Source of the DNA: Candidatus Latescibacterota bacterium
GTDB lineage: Bacteria; Latescibacterota; UBA2968
DNA length: 64,000 nt
Direction of reading: 5' to 3'
NCBI GenBank assembly: GCA_022824945.1
Contig: JAJDYX010000043.1
Coordinates: 124,001 to 188,000 of the forward strand
The notes under the pieces are model-generated. The model was not told where the DNA came from, did no database searches, and was given only the letters and a program-made list of their open reading frames with translations. Within the stretch, counting starts at the first letter, position 1, and every line of letters starts with the position of its first letter. Of this stretch, positions 52,267-61,660 are shown one piece after another. The position numbers and the translations under genes are program-made.

Positions 52267-53688
52267 TTACACTGTGGGTAATGGCGCGTCGTCGCCTGTT
52301 TCATGTTGCCAGAGGCGAATTTTTGCCGCCATTTTGCGGATGCGGTCTCTGTGTTCGGGGTCGTCGAATAGGTTTGTGAGTTCATGGGGGTCGCTGTTCA
52401 GGTCGAATAATTCGCATTGGTCGCCCGCGCACAGGTTGAGTTTCCATCGGTCGGCTGTTACGATTGCGCGCCAGGGAAGGGTGGCGATTAAGTTGATCTG
52501 CGGCGAGCCGAGGTTGCGGTCTCCCAGTCCGTTCCACTGAACGAAGACGTCGTTATCGTCAAGTGTTTCTATGCCTTCGAGGACGGGTACGCGGCTGGTG
52601 CCTTGCAGGTGGTCGGGCACGGGTTGTCCCATGAGGTCTAATAAGGTGGGGACGAGATCGATATGGCCGATGTTGCCGGGGATCATTCGGTGTTCGCGCC
52701 CGAGATGGGGGATCCGCATCATGAGCGGTACTTTGGCGGAGGGTTCGTAAAATGCGCGTTTTTCCCGCATGGCCTGGTCGCCTGCCATTTCGCCGTGGTC
52801 AGAGCTGAATACGACTATGGTGTTGTCGGCGTGGCCCGATTTTTCAAGGGCGTCCATCAGTCTGCCCAGTGCCCGATCTACGAGTGTGACGGTGCCGTAG
52901 TATTCCGCGCGGAATTTGCGCAGTTTTGTTTCTGCGGTATGTTGTTCTTCAGGGGTTGCGTCGGGTTGTATATTGCGTTCTGCCCTCAGTCTGTTGAATA
53001 GCGATGCGCCCTCAGGATAGCGCGTGAATGCGGGACCAACGGGCATTTTGTTGGGGTCGTGTATATGTTTCATGGGTCCCGAGACGGGTGGGTGTGGCTC
53101 GGGGCAATGGACCTGTAGCATGAATGGTTTGTCTCGGTCCTCCATTAAAAAGCGTGCGGCTTCGTCGCATAAAAAAGATACCATGGACAGGCGTTCGGGC
53201 AGGTCTGCGCGCAGTTGTCCGGAGAATACGCGGTGTCCGGCCTCTGTTGTTTTGTCTGGTTCTATGCCGTTGTCCAATAGGAACTGGTGATACGGTGTGT
53301 CCGGGTGGTCGATGACCCAGGGCAGCTCAAAGACGGGTAGCCATTCGTCAAATCCGTGTTGTCGCGTTGTTTCTTTGCCCAGGTGCCATTTGCCGTAGTA
53401 GGCTTTGTGATAGTCGTCTGACGTCATTTCTGCGATGGATTTGATTTCTGGATCGAGCAGGATGTTGTTTTTTGTCATTCCGGCGGAATGTGGATATAGT
53501 CCCGTTACGAGGGTTGCGCGCGATGGCGTGCAGACGGGTTGCGCGCAATAGGGGTTTTCAAAGACAAAACTTTCGCTGGCGAGGGCGTTCATGTTCTGTG
53601 CCTGGATCCAGTCGTTGCCATAACACGCCATGGTGTCGGAGCGCTGTTGATCGGTGATGAATAGTAAAATATTGGGTTGCTGTTGCAT
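52267..53688 (-). CDS. Sulfatase (Cys-type)
   Basis: 473 residues with AGAGG before the ATG. The metal-binding start NILLFITDQQRSDTMACYG and the signature QPVCTPSRATLVTGLY (C-x-P-S-R, complete) are present, with later metal residues in FSSDHGEMAGDQ. No signal peptide is seen. Domain C carries NSDPHELTNLFDDPE, the usual sulfatase C-terminal block. Sulfatases of this type release sulfate from polysaccharides; needing formylglycine maturation, they depend on an FGE or anSME not found active in this window. It forms an operon with the aldo/keto reductase gene downstream. Confidence 0.93.
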   Translation of the reverse strand: MQQQPNILLFITDQQRSDTMACYGNDWIQAQNMNALASESFVFENPYCAQPVCTPSRATLVTGLYPHSAGMTKNNILLDPEIKSIAEMTSDDYHKAYYGKWHLGKETTRQHGFDEWLPVFELPWVIDHPDTPYHQFLLDNGIEPDKTTEAGHRVFSGQLRADLPERLSMVSFLCDEAARFLMEDRDKPFMLQVHCPEPHPPVSGPMKHIHDPNKMPVGPAFTRYPEGASLFNRLRAERNIQPDATPEEQHTAETKLRKFRAEYYGTVTLVDRALGRLMDALEKSGHADNTIVVFSSDHGEMAGDQAMREKRAFYEPSAKVPLMMRIPHLGREHRMIPGNIGHIDLVPTLLDLMGQPVPDHLQGTSRVPVLEGIETLDDNDVFVQWNGLGDRNLGSPQINLIATLPWRAIVTADRWKLNLCAGDQCELFDLNSDPHELTNLFDDPEHRDRIRKMAAKIRLWQHETGDDAPLPTV

Positions 53689-53798
53689 GTGAGCCTCTTT
53701 ATTTTAACTTTGATGGGAGGTAGGAACAATCAAGGGGAAATATCTGTCAAATTGGGTGAAAAACAAGTTGAAAATCACTCTACTAAGGAGGAGATTCT

Positions 53799-55100
53799 AT
53801 GGTTGGTCGAATAGTTCGTATGGTTTGTATTGTCGCTTTTGTTCCACTATGTGCTGATGCAGATAATTGGCCGCAGTGGCGCGGTCCGCAGCAAGATGGG
53901 GTGAGTACGGCCAAAAATTTGCCTGCGTCCTGGAGTCTTGAAGAGAATATTATCTGGAAGGCTGAGTTGCCTTCGTGGAGCGGGAGTACGCCCATTATCT
54001 GGGATGATCGCATTTTTCTGACGTCGCCATCGCCTGCACAGAGGCCAGAGGAACAGCAACCGGGCGGACCGGAGATTTTTATTTTGTGTTTGTCGAGGAA
54101 AGATGGCAGTGAACTCTGGCGCTACAAGTTGGATGAGGGCAATGTGTTGCGGCGCAAGCACAATAAGACGTCGCCGTCGCCTGTTACGGATGGCGCGCAT
54201 GTGTGGGTAGCTACAGGCAATGGGGTTGTGACGTGTCTGGACATGGAGGGGAAAGCGGTCTGGGCGCGCGATCTCCAAAAAGATTACGGCAACTTTGGTC
54301 TGCTTTTCGGATATGCGTCTTCGCCCATTTTGTACGGTGGTAAGCTCATCCTGCAGGTGCTTCACGGGATGCGTACGGATGATCCTTCGTATGTTGTTGC
54401 GCTGGATGCCGGGAGTGGGAAGGAGGTCTGGCGCGAGGAGCGCCCGACAGATGCTATTCGGGAGTCTCCCGATTCGTACACGACGCCTACGCTTTTGAAG
54501 CGCGATGGCAAGACTCAGATTGTTATTACGGGTGGGGATTGTGTGACGGGTCACGATCCGGATACGGGGCGCGAGGTCTGGCGGGCAAATGGATTGAATC
54601 CCGGTCGGAGGGGCAATTATCGGATTGTGGCGTCTCCTGTGGTGGTCGGCGATATGATTTATGCGCCGACCCGACAACGGCCCTTGCTGGCGTTGGCTGC
54701 TGGTGGTACGGGCGATGTTTCCGACAATGTGGTGTGGAAGTGGGAGGGTGCTGCTGCGCCAGATGTGCCTACGCCGACGAGTGATGGGAAGTATTTTTAT
54801 ATGGTTGATGATCGCGGACGGGCAATGTGTCTGGACGCGAAGACCGGAGCTGTGGTGTGGGGTCCTGAGCGGACGGCACAGGGGATTGTGAGCGCGTCCC
54901 CCCATCTGGCGGATGGGAAGTTGTTTTTGCTGAATGAAGATGCCGTGACGACTGTTTTGGCCGCTGGTCCCAAATTTGAGGTTTTGGGTACGAATGAACT
55001 GGATGGTACGTACACGCTGTCATCGCCCGTGTCATCTGGATCACAGCTTTTTATTCGGACGGCGACGCATTTGTATTGTATTGGTTACGGTGAGGAGTAA
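53799..55100 (+). CDS. Exported PQQ-like beta-propeller protein
   Basis: 433 residues with AAGGAGGAG before the ATG and a signal peptide (MVGRIVRMVCIVAFVPLCADA). The body has repeating propeller blades of the PQQ/BamB type, with WPQWRGPQQDGVS at the first blade, AVWARDLQKDYGNFG, LDAGSGKEVWREE, DPDTGREVWRANG and LDAKTGAVVWGPE. Such proteins are frequent in Planctomycetes-like genomes as cell-envelope proteins with unclear roles; no PQQ-dependent dehydrogenase active site was recognised. A terminator follows 20 bases after the stop. Confidence 0.88.
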   Translation: MVGRIVRMVCIVAFVPLCADADNWPQWRGPQQDGVSTAKNLPASWSLEENIIWKAELPSWSGSTPIIWDDRIFLTSPSPAQRPEEQQPGGPEIFILCLSRKDGSELWRYKLDEGNVLRRKHNKTSPSPVTDGAHVWVATGNGVVTCLDMEGKAVWARDLQKDYGNFGLLFGYASSPILYGGKLILQVLHGMRTDDPSYVVALDAGSGKEVWREERPTDAIRESPDSYTTPTLLKRDGKTQIVITGGDCVTGHDPDTGREVWRANGLNPGRRGNYRIVASPVVVGDMIYAPTRQRPLLALAAGGTGDVSDNVVWKWEGAAAPDVPTPTSDGKYFYMVDDRGRAMCLDAKTGAVVWGPERTAQGIVSASPHLADGKLFLLNEDAVTTVLAAGPKFEVLGTNELDGTYTLSSPVSSGSQLFIRTATHLYCIGYGEE

Positions 55101-55121
55101 AAGGAATCTGTCCAAAAAGAG

Positions 55122-55155
55122 AACGCCCCAGCATCGTTGTGCCGGGGCGTTTTTC
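55122..55155 (+). terminator. Rho-independent terminator after the PQQ-like gene
   Basis: AACGCCCC and GGGGCGTT arms with a GCA/TGC inner pair and TTTTT-C after it; starts 22 bases beyond the stop at 55100. Confidence 0.85.
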
Positions 55156-55183
55156 GCGCCAGGTAAATCTAATCTCTTGTCTA

Positions 55184-55630
55184 ATGTCCAGATATTCTCA
55201 AATTGAATTGGAAAACTTCATGGCCGCCGCGCTCGTCGAGGGTCGCAAAGCACTTCCCAAGTGCTTGCCCAATCCACCGGTCGGATGTGTGCTGGTGCGA
55301 GAAGGCAAAATTATCGCCCGGGGTTATACCAATCCGCCGGGTCAATTTCACGCAGAGGCGATGGCACTGGCGCAAGTGGCGGGTTCACTGGAAGATGTTA
55401 CGGCATTTGTCACTTTGGAGCCGTGTTCTTTTTACGGGCGCACGCCTTCGTGTGCACAGGAACTTGTGGAGAGAAAAATCCGAGATGTTTTTGTCGCACT
55501 CATTGACCCGCATCCCAAAAATCGCGGGCGCGGCGTTCAAATTCTCAAAGACGCGGATATTCCCGTGCAGGTCGGTTTGTTAGAGGAAGAGGCTGAGAAA
55601 GACCTGCATCTTTATTTGTGTAAAAGTTGA
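55184..55630 (+). CDS. Stand-alone RibD-type deaminase domain protein
   Basis: 148 residues from the ATG at 55184. The zinc-dependent cytidine-deaminase fold of RibD is seen: NPPVGCVLVREGKIIARGYT, the H-A-E of FHAEAMAL and the zinc P-C-x-x-x-G-R-T-P-x-C motif EPCSFYGRTPSCAQELVERKI, with ALIDPHPKNRGRGVQIL as in riboflavin deaminases. RibD normally is a fusion with a reductase domain (about 360 residues); the reductase half is missing here and no ribG, ribE or ribC is near. It may be a free riboflavin-pathway deaminase or have another pyrimidine-like substrate. The gene lies 16 bases before the esterase gene. Confidence 0.87.
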   Translation: MSRYSQIELENFMAAALVEGRKALPKCLPNPPVGCVLVREGKIIARGYTNPPGQFHAEAMALAQVAGSLEDVTAFVTLEPCSFYGRTPSCAQELVERKIRDVFVALIDPHPKNRGRGVQILKDADIPVQVGLLEEEAEKDLHLYLCKS

Positions 55631-55646
55631 TCCATAAGGAGACAAT

Positions 55647-56474
55647 ATGAACGACTGGATGGATATTTATGAAGAACGAAACTACGGCACCATGCCCTAT
55701 CGCCTGCTCAGGCCCATTGACATTGCAGACCATCCCGATAAAGCGTATCCCCTCATTTTCAGCTTGCACGGCGCGGGAGGCAAAGGCACAGATAATATCA
55801 AAAATCTGCGTCACTGGAACGAGACGCCCCTGGCAGATGAAACACACCGCCGAAAATATCCCTGTTTCGTTCTTGCACCTCAAACACCCATGCGCTGGTT
55901 GGTGCCCAATTCCATGCCTGAGGTGACACGGGAATATATCGACTCGCTCTCCGATATCTGGCAAGCGCGCGTTAAGCGATTGCTGGCTCGAGGTGACGAT
56001 CTTTCAAAGGGCGATTTGGGCAACGCCTTTGATCTGCTGGACACGATATGCGATGAGTTTCCAATTGATCAGGACCGCATCTACGTACTCGGGCATTCAA
56101 TGGGTGGTTTTGGTACCTGGAACGCCGTTTGCGCACAACCCGACCGTTTTGCCGCCGCGATTCCCTCTGCTGGCGGGTGCGAACCGTGGAATGATGTCAG
56201 CCGCATTGTCAAAGTTCCCATCTGGACATTTCACGGCGATGCCGATGCAACTGTGCCCGTTGACTTGACCCGAGATGCTTTTCGCCAGTTGAACGCGATA
56301 GATGCCAATACCAAATACACGGAATTAAAAGACGTGGGACACAATGCCAGTGCTTATGGTTTCGCGTACACAGGCGACGACCCACAACGCGGATTTATCA
56401 CGCATTTTGCCAGCGATCAATGCGACAAGACTGAAGATGTATGGGACTGGCTATTTGCACAAAGACGCGGGTGA
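55647..56474 (+). CDS. Alpha/beta hydrolase (PHB-depolymerase/prolyl-oligopeptidase-like esterase)
   Basis: 275 residues with AGGAGACA before the ATG. The serine nucleophile motif is YVLGHSMGGFGTWN (G-x-S-x-G), the oxyanion area SLHGAGGKGTDN, the acid in TFHGDADATVPVDLT and the His likely in DVGHNASAYGF. This is the LpqC/carboxylesterase_PHB type. A role in cleaving acyl or peptide bonds of plant or algal polymers is possible; the substrate is unknown. No signal peptide. It ends two bases before the converging glgC gene. Confidence 0.9.
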   Translation: MNDWMDIYEERNYGTMPYRLLRPIDIADHPDKAYPLIFSLHGAGGKGTDNIKNLRHWNETPLADETHRRKYPCFVLAPQTPMRWLVPNSMPEVTREYIDSLSDIWQARVKRLLARGDDLSKGDLGNAFDLLDTICDEFPIDQDRIYVLGHSMGGFGTWNAVCAQPDRFAAAIPSAGGCEPWNDVSRIVKVPIWTFHGDADATVPVDLTRDAFRQLNAIDANTKYTELKDVGHNASAYGFAYTGDDPQRGFITHFASDQCDKTEDVWDWLFAQRRG

Positions 56475-56476
56475 TC

Positions 56477-57742
56477 TTAGATCACCGTACCCGATGGAAT
56501 GACGGCGTCTTTGGTGATGACGACGATGCCATCGCGAATGGCGTAGGCGTCGTGTTCTGCTTCGCGGATGTTTTTTGCGTTTTGTATGGTGACATTTTCC
56601 CCTATGCGCGCGTTTTTGTCGATGATTGCGCTGTCGATTACGCATCCCGAACCGATGCCGACGTTTGGGATGCCTTTTTGTTTGTTGCGTTTTTTGTCTT
56701 CGGGGGTTTCGTAAAAGTCAGCGCCCATCATGACGGTATTGGTGAGTTTGACGCGGGGACCAACAATGCTGCGTATGCCGATGACAGCGTGTTCAATTTC
56801 TGCGTCCTGGATGTCGGAGCCATCGCCGATTTTGCATTGTTTGAGGTGGCATCCGTCCAATTTGGCCGCGGCGAGGTAGCGCGGGTGCGTGTAGATGGGG
56901 GCGCCGGGTTGATAAAAGGTGAAGGGGGGCGATGGGGTTGTGAGTGCGAGGTTGGCTTCGTAGAAGGCGCGGATGGTGCCGATGTCTTCCCAGTAGCCTT
57001 CGAATCGATGGGCATAGACGTTGTGGCTGTGGATGGCGGCGGGAATGATGTGTTTGCCGAAGTCGTCGCCGGTGTTTTCTGCGAGGAGCGTTCTCAGTTT
57101 GTCTTTTTCAAAGACGTATATGCCCATTGAGGCCATGTACGCTTCGTCGGGGTTGCTGCCCGGGGCGGGATCGAGTTTGAGGTCGTCCAGTTCGGCGTCG
57201 GTTTGCGGTTTTTCTACGAAGTCGATGATGCGCCCGGTGTCATTGAGTTTGAGGATGCCGAGGTCGGGCGCAATTTCTCGCGTGACGGGTTTGACGGCGA
57301 TGGTGAGGTCTGCGCCTTTTTCGCGGTGTTCGGCGACAAAGTCCCGGTAGTTCATGCGGTAGAGGTGGTCGCCGGAGAGGATGAGGTATTGGTCCATCTG
57401 GTAGGACATGAAGTGGCGGAGTTGCTGGCGAACCGCGTCGGCTGTGCCCTGATACCAGTCGAGGCGGTCCTCGGTTTGTTCAGCGGCGAGGATTTCGACA
57501 AAGCCGTTTGAAAAAGCGTCGAAGCGATAGGTTTGGGCGATGTGGCGGTTGAGAGAGGCGGAGTTAAATTGGGTGAGTGCGTAGATGCGTGTGAGGCCCG
57601 AGTGCAGGCAGTTGCTGATGGGTATGTCGATGAGGCGATATTTGCCGCCGATAGGGACTGCGGGTTTGGAGCGGTATTTGGTCAGGGGATAGAGGCGCGA
57701 TCCCGCTCCGCCGCCTAAGATGATGCCGATAACGGATTCCAC
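56477..57742 (-). CDS. glgC: Glucose-1-phosphate adenylyltransferase
   Basis: 421 residues from a GTG at 57742 with AAGGAGG upstream. The pyrophosphorylase signature IGIILGGGAGSRLYPLTKYRSKPAVPIGGKYRLIDIPISN is complete (with the activator and substrate Lys), as are ILSGDHLYRMNY and the later FVEKPQT. The C-terminal left-handed beta-helix has hexapeptide-like IGDGSDIQDAEIE repeats. It makes ADP-glucose for glycogen synthesis and is usually allosteric. No other glycogen gene is next to it. The C-terminal end is close to the converging esterase gene. Confidence 0.96.
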   Translation of the reverse strand: MESVIGIILGGGAGSRLYPLTKYRSKPAVPIGGKYRLIDIPISNCLHSGLTRIYALTQFNSASLNRHIAQTYRFDAFSNGFVEILAAEQTEDRLDWYQGTADAVRQQLRHFMSYQMDQYLILSGDHLYRMNYRDFVAEHREKGADLTIAVKPVTREIAPDLGILKLNDTGRIIDFVEKPQTDAELDDLKLDPAPGSNPDEAYMASMGIYVFEKDKLRTLLAENTGDDFGKHIIPAAIHSHNVYAHRFEGYWEDIGTIRAFYEANLALTTPSPPFTFYQPGAPIYTHPRYLAAAKLDGCHLKQCKIGDGSDIQDAEIEHAVIGIRSIVGPRVKLTNTVMMGADFYETPEDKKRNKQKGIPNVGIGSGCVIDSAIIDKNARIGENVTIQNAKNIREAEHDAYAIRDGIVVITKDAVIPSGTVI

Positions 57743-57837
57743 GAAAAACCTCCTTGTGTTGTGGGGGCGTGTAATATAATATAAATATAGGCGTGCGGGT
57801 CAAATGTGTCGATAAATTCAGTAAAAGGAGAATAACT

Positions 57838-58641
57838 ATGGATCTCGAAGTCGGTATTGCCGGATGGGTACTCAGTGGTGAAATTTTGCGGGAGAAGTCG
57901 CTGACTTTGCTGGAATTTCCCGAGGTGTGTGCCTCACATGGCGTGGAGACGGTGGAGTTGTGTTCGCGGTTTTTTGAGTCTCAGGATGCGAGGTATTTGA
58001 ATGAGCTTCGGAATCGGTTGGCGGATAATGGACTTTCGGTGCGCAATATCGCAGTGGATATGGGCAATATTGCAGGGGCTGATGAGGCTGTGCGGCGCAC
58101 GGATTTGGAGGCGTTGAAGCAGTGGTTTTACACGGCGTCGGCTGTGGGGTCAGAGGCGATACGGATTAATACGGGGCACGCGGATGACGATGGGGCGATG
58201 AGCCGGGTGATTGAGGGGTATCGGGAACTGGTAGCTGTGGGCGAGCAGGCGGGGGTGAGACTGCTGGTGGAGAATCACGGAGGTGTGTCGTCGTCTTCTG
58301 ATAATTTGCAGCGGATTTTAGATGGGGTGGATTCCGGTTGGTTTGGCACCTGTCCAGATACGGCGAATTTTCCCGATGGGGATTGGGAGGCGGGGATGCG
58401 CGTGCTGGCTCCGCGCGCGTTTTCGTGTCATGTGAAGGTGTTTAATTACAGCGATGACGGTGTGCAGGCGTGGGAGCGGGATGGCAAAGCTATGGGGTAT
58501 GATTTGAAGACGTGTTTGGAAATTTTAAGCGCGGCTGATTACGCTGGTCCCCTGTGTGTGGAGAAGGGTGCTTCGGAGACGACAGAGGCGAGTATTCGCG
58601 ATACGCTGAGTTATTTGAAGGATCTGCAGGCGACGGTGTAA
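57838..58641 (+). CDS. Sugar phosphate isomerase/epimerase-type TIM barrel protein
   Basis: 267 residues from the ATG at 57838 (AAAGGAG upstream); the frame is open to 57793. TIM-barrel metal residues: VETVELCSRFF (Glu), RLLVENHGGVSSSS (Glu), GTCPDTANFPDGD (Asp), FSCHVKVFNYS (His) and LCVEKGASE (Glu). Xylose-isomerase-like metalloenzymes of this kind isomerise sugars, inosose or tagatose-like compounds. The substrate cannot be named. The terminator repeat follows. Confidence 0.88.
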   Translation: MDLEVGIAGWVLSGEILREKSLTLLEFPEVCASHGVETVELCSRFFESQDARYLNELRNRLADNGLSVRNIAVDMGNIAGADEAVRRTDLEALKQWFYTASAVGSEAIRINTGHADDDGAMSRVIEGYRELVAVGEQAGVRLLVENHGGVSSSSDNLQRILDGVDSGWFGTCPDTANFPDGDWEAGMRVLAPRAFSCHVKVFNYSDDGVQAWERDGKAMGYDLKTCLEILSAADYAGPLCVEKGASETTEASIRDTLSYLKDLQATV

Positions 58642-58653
58642 GAACAGGTTTAC

Positions 58654-58826
58654 ATTGAAGTATTAAGCGCGTCCATTGAGAAATGGGCGCGTTTTGTTTT
58701 ACACACTGTAACAAAACGCTACAATTTTCGTACAAAAGACGGGAACGGAAAGGTATTTCTGTGAATCTAAACTAGAAGAGAGGGTTCTTTCAATATTGTC
58801 CTTGGGAGGAGAAAGGAGAGACTCTG
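58654..58826 (+). repeat. Terminator-plus-leader repeat, copy 1
   Basis: The stretch from TTGAAGTATTAAGCGCGTCC onward aligns over about 170 bases with 61661-61837, with shared blocks at the hairpin, TTTTGTTTTACA, ACAATTTTCGTACA, GGGAACGGAAAG, ATTTCT, GAATCTAAA and the GGGAGGNGAA region. In copy 2 the block ends in ATGAAG, the start of the TonB receptor; in copy 1 the matching place reads CTGAAG. The two copies front an exported protein and a TonB-dependent receptor. Confidence 0.8.
58667..58700 (+). terminator. Terminator after the isomerase gene
   Basis: CGCGTCCATT and AATGGGCGCG arms (one G-T pair) around GAGA, then TTTTGTTTT. It is 26 bases beyond the stop at 58641 and is part of the repeat. 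Confidence 0.8.
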
Positions 58827-58881
58827 AAGAGGGGTGAAAATTCCGCGGACTTGTATGTGCGCGGGGACATGCCGGGGCAAA
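58824..58881 (+). pseudogene. Deletion remnant of a TonB-dependent receptor gene
   Basis: CTGAAG followed directly by GAAAATTCCGCGGACTTGTA and its continuation encodes ENSADLYVRGDMPGQ, matching the receptor plug segment ENSAGLYVRGGTPGQN at residues 160-175 of the gene at 61835. It sits exactly where the receptor's start would be in the leader repeat, with the start ATG changed to CTG. So a receptor gene has lost codons 3 to about 159 and everything downstream. It is not translated as a receptor; the frame runs out of register with the next gene. Confidence 0.8.
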
Positions 58882-58897
58882 TAGGAGGAATCACAAG

Positions 58898-61630
58898 ATG
58901 CGCAAATTTTTATTTTTTTGTCTAATTCTCATTGGTGTGTTGGGTGTGTCGGAGTTGTATATGGTGATCGATGCCGACGCGCAGCAGCGCACGCGCCGCC
59001 GCACGACCAATCGCGCGAAGCTCTGGGTGTCGTTGCGCAACAATGGCACACTGGGGCACTCGCTGGATGGTGGTAGCACCTTTGGCGTTGAAGTGGGCAT
59101 GTCTTATCCCGGACGGTGGACATCGACCTATCGGGCGGGCATTGTGAACCGCGTGAATCGGCCAGACAATTCGCGGGGCAATGGCGTGTGGGTGATGGCG
59201 CGCACAGACGATGGGCGCAAATATGTATCTCAGGGAGGGCCTCGCCAGCCATCCGCAGATATTTTCCCGATTCAACACAATCCGCGCAACAATGTTGAGA
59301 GCATTGCGCCGATCTGGCGGTCTGTATGGCGTGCTGGCACTCGTCCTTTTAACTTGTTCAATTACGGGCAGAATGCCGCGCTCTACTGGCCCCGTATGAG
59401 AATTATGAAGATCACGCACCATTTTGTGAATGGCGAACCTGTGGAATACGAGTACGATGTCGGTACTTATGGCGGTTTGGGGCAGGCCGCTTTCCCACCT
59501 GGTCCTGACAAAGTGGAGCCAATAGATTATTACAACTGGGGCTTTGGGTTTTATCCGCTGAACAAAGAGTCGTTCGAGCAGATGCTTGAGTCGTCCTACA
59601 ACAGGGTGCGCGCCGGGTTGAATCAGATGCGTTCAAATGGCGTCGCGACCAATGATCCGCGTTTGTCGCCCGAGTTGTTCGGCGAGAATCTGCTGGTGAC
59701 GGGCTGGTCGCAGGCTTCGGGCATTTCGGTGAAGCGGATGGTGCATGCGTATTCCACGCCGGGTACGGATAATGACGTGCTGATCCCCGTGCCAACGCCA
59801 GATGGCAAGCAGTCTTCGATTATGACCACGGGTAATTACGACGACTTTTTGATCACAGAGATGGAGTTCTGGAATAATGGCGATACAGATGGCGATGGCA
59901 GTACTGATCCCGGGTATCCCAAACAACTCGACGAAGTCTATATCGTGGTCAAGAACGCATTTGTCCCCAGCAGGACCGGTGCTGAGTGGGTGCCTGCTGG
60001 CGGTTCGAATTCGAATGCCTGGAATCTCGTTCAGTCCTCCACGCAAGACGATTACTGGCGCTATACACAGGCGGATAATTACGATCATCCGGAATATGCC
60101 TACAACTACAAGGGCGCGCCGATGCACCTGACGTATGCATATGATGGCGATGCCGTTGCCCGCTTGTGGAATGATTACGGAGAGCCTTATACCCGGTCCC
60201 GCGCACAGCATCAATACGTGTCAACATCTAATATTCAGGATGGCACCTTGCTTTCTCCGCAGTATATCGGGATGATGCCGATTGCCACGGGAACAGCCGA
60301 CCATCCGTTCAATGCCCTGGATAGAAGAGGCGGCTATGTACTGCCTCAGGGGCCACAGCCCCACGCTGTGTTCAGATGGCGCATGTATTCTTCGGCATTG
60401 GGCGATGATCCTCATGGCGGTACGCACGGCGAGAATCAGTTGTTTGATATTTACAGCGATGCTGCCGGCGTGCTCGGGGAAAATGATACAGACCGCATGG
60501 TACAACACCACGACAATGACGAATTGGGTGCGTGGATCGATGCACAGGTTTACGGTCCTTATACCCTGGGTCCCGGCGACAAGGCCAAAGTGGTGATCGC
60601 TTATGTAGGGGGTATGGCGGCCAATTCGGCCAAATACCGCATGGATACCGCGAATTACGCACGTCCCTACGAGTGGAACTGGCAGCAGCAGACCTTGGTT
60701 GATGAATTGGAAATGGGTCTGGAAGCGATTTATGCACACGGCAATGAAGCGCAAAAGCTGTATGACCTGGGCTTTGACGGACTTAACCAGCCGCCCGATG
60801 TGAAGGTCAATGGGATGACGACCCTGGAAGGCAATATCGAACTGAACTGGTCTGGCATTGCCGATACGGCGATTGATCCGGATCTGGGTCGTCCCGATGT
60901 GCTGGGTTATCGGGTTTATCGCTCTGATTTCATGCGTGCTGGACCGTGGAAATTGCTGGCGACGATCCCCAAGGCAGTGGGACCTGAAGGCGAACGGCAG
61001 TTGCCCGCAGGTGCGCCCGCAGGTGCTTCTTTTATCAATCAACCCTGGGCAGAAGGACTGGAGGATCCTGCTGAAGCCGAGGTCGATGGTCCTTTCCGCT
61101 GGGGTACCTACAGGTTTATCGATCCAGAACCCGATATTGGTTTTATTCACCACTATTCGGTACGGGCTTTTGATGAGCAGGGATTGGAAACCGGGCATTC
61201 GGACGAGCGCAATCAGTACTTATTCCCCGCCGATGGCATTGTGCCGCGGTTGACTTCTGCCTTGCTCAGCCATGAGAATGAATCCATGTCGCTGCCGATC
61301 AGGGTGGTGCCCAATCCCTGGGTACAGGGCAGGGATGAGCACAGCTATGGCGCGCCTCGCATTCGGTGGATCAATGTGCCGAGCAGGTGTACGCTGTATA
61401 TCTACACGCTGACGGGCGATCTGGCGTGGCGCCAGACTTTTGACACGCTGGATCCGCAGCAGGGCAATCCGGTGGCGCAGGGCGAGATTGAGTGGGATAC
61501 GCACACGGTGGGTTTGAATGCCAATACGCGCGGTCGTCTCAATGCCGGTACGTATATCTGGGCGATTGAGTCTCACCATCCCTCGAGTATGGGTGAGATC
61601 CAGAAGGGTCTGTTTGTGATTGTCAATTGA
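58898..61630 (+). CDS. Large exported protein with a C-terminal FlgD/sorting-like domain
   Basis: 910 residues with AGGAGGAATC upstream of the ATG. Signal peptide MRKFLFFCLILIGVLGVSEL. The body is rich in Gly, Asp, Asn, Tyr and Trp, with a DTDGDGSTD calcium-loop-like segment near residue 325. From about residue 640 fibronectin-type-III-like strands appear (NIELNWSGIADTA, VLGYRVYRSDFMRAG, HHYSVRAFDEQGLETG). The last 90 residues (IRVVPNPWV, CTLYIYTLTGDLAWRQTF, LNAGTYIWAIES) resemble the C-terminal FlgD-like/secretion-sorting domain of surface proteins in Bacteroidetes-like and related phyla. Paired with the TonB receptor that follows, it may be a surface protein. Family unknown. Confidence 0.8.
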   Translation: MRKFLFFCLILIGVLGVSELYMVIDADAQQRTRRRTTNRAKLWVSLRNNGTLGHSLDGGSTFGVEVGMSYPGRWTSTYRAGIVNRVNRPDNSRGNGVWVMARTDDGRKYVSQGGPRQPSADIFPIQHNPRNNVESIAPIWRSVWRAGTRPFNLFNYGQNAALYWPRMRIMKITHHFVNGEPVEYEYDVGTYGGLGQAAFPPGPDKVEPIDYYNWGFGFYPLNKESFEQMLESSYNRVRAGLNQMRSNGVATNDPRLSPELFGENLLVTGWSQASGISVKRMVHAYSTPGTDNDVLIPVPTPDGKQSSIMTTGNYDDFLITEMEFWNNGDTDGDGSTDPGYPKQLDEVYIVVKNAFVPSRTGAEWVPAGGSNSNAWNLVQSSTQDDYWRYTQADNYDHPEYAYNYKGAPMHLTYAYDGDAVARLWNDYGEPYTRSRAQHQYVSTSNIQDGTLLSPQYIGMMPIATGTADHPFNALDRRGGYVLPQGPQPHAVFRWRMYSSALGDDPHGGTHGENQLFDIYSDAAGVLGENDTDRMVQHHDNDELGAWIDAQVYGPYTLGPGDKAKVVIAYVGGMAANSAKYRMDTANYARPYEWNWQQQTLVDELEMGLEAIYAHGNEAQKLYDLGFDGLNQPPDVKVNGMTTLEGNIELNWSGIADTAIDPDLGRPDVLGYRVYRSDFMRAGPWKLLATIPKAVGPEGERQLPAGAPAGASFINQPWAEGLEDPAEAEVDGPFRWGTYRFIDPEPDIGFIHHYSVRAFDEQGLETGHSDERNQYLFPADGIVPRLTSALLSHENESMSLPIRVVPNPWVQGRDEHSYGAPRIRWINVPSRCTLYIYTLTGDLAWRQTFDTLDPQQGNPVAQGEIEWDTHTVGLNANTRGRLNAGTYIWAIESHHPSSMGEIQKGLFVIVN

Positions 61631-61660
61631 TCACCTAATTTCTGTACCCAGCCCGTCGAA

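Noticed and set aside
53847-54905. Minus-strand frame of 352 codons opposite the PQQ-like propeller gene
   Set aside because: Shadow of a clear gene with a signal peptide and propeller repeats; Arg/His/Ile-rich with no motif.
60221-61198. Minus-strand frame of 325 codons opposite the 910-residue exported protein gene
   Set aside because: Shadow frame; the + strand gene has a ribosome binding site, signal peptide and recognisable C-terminal domain.
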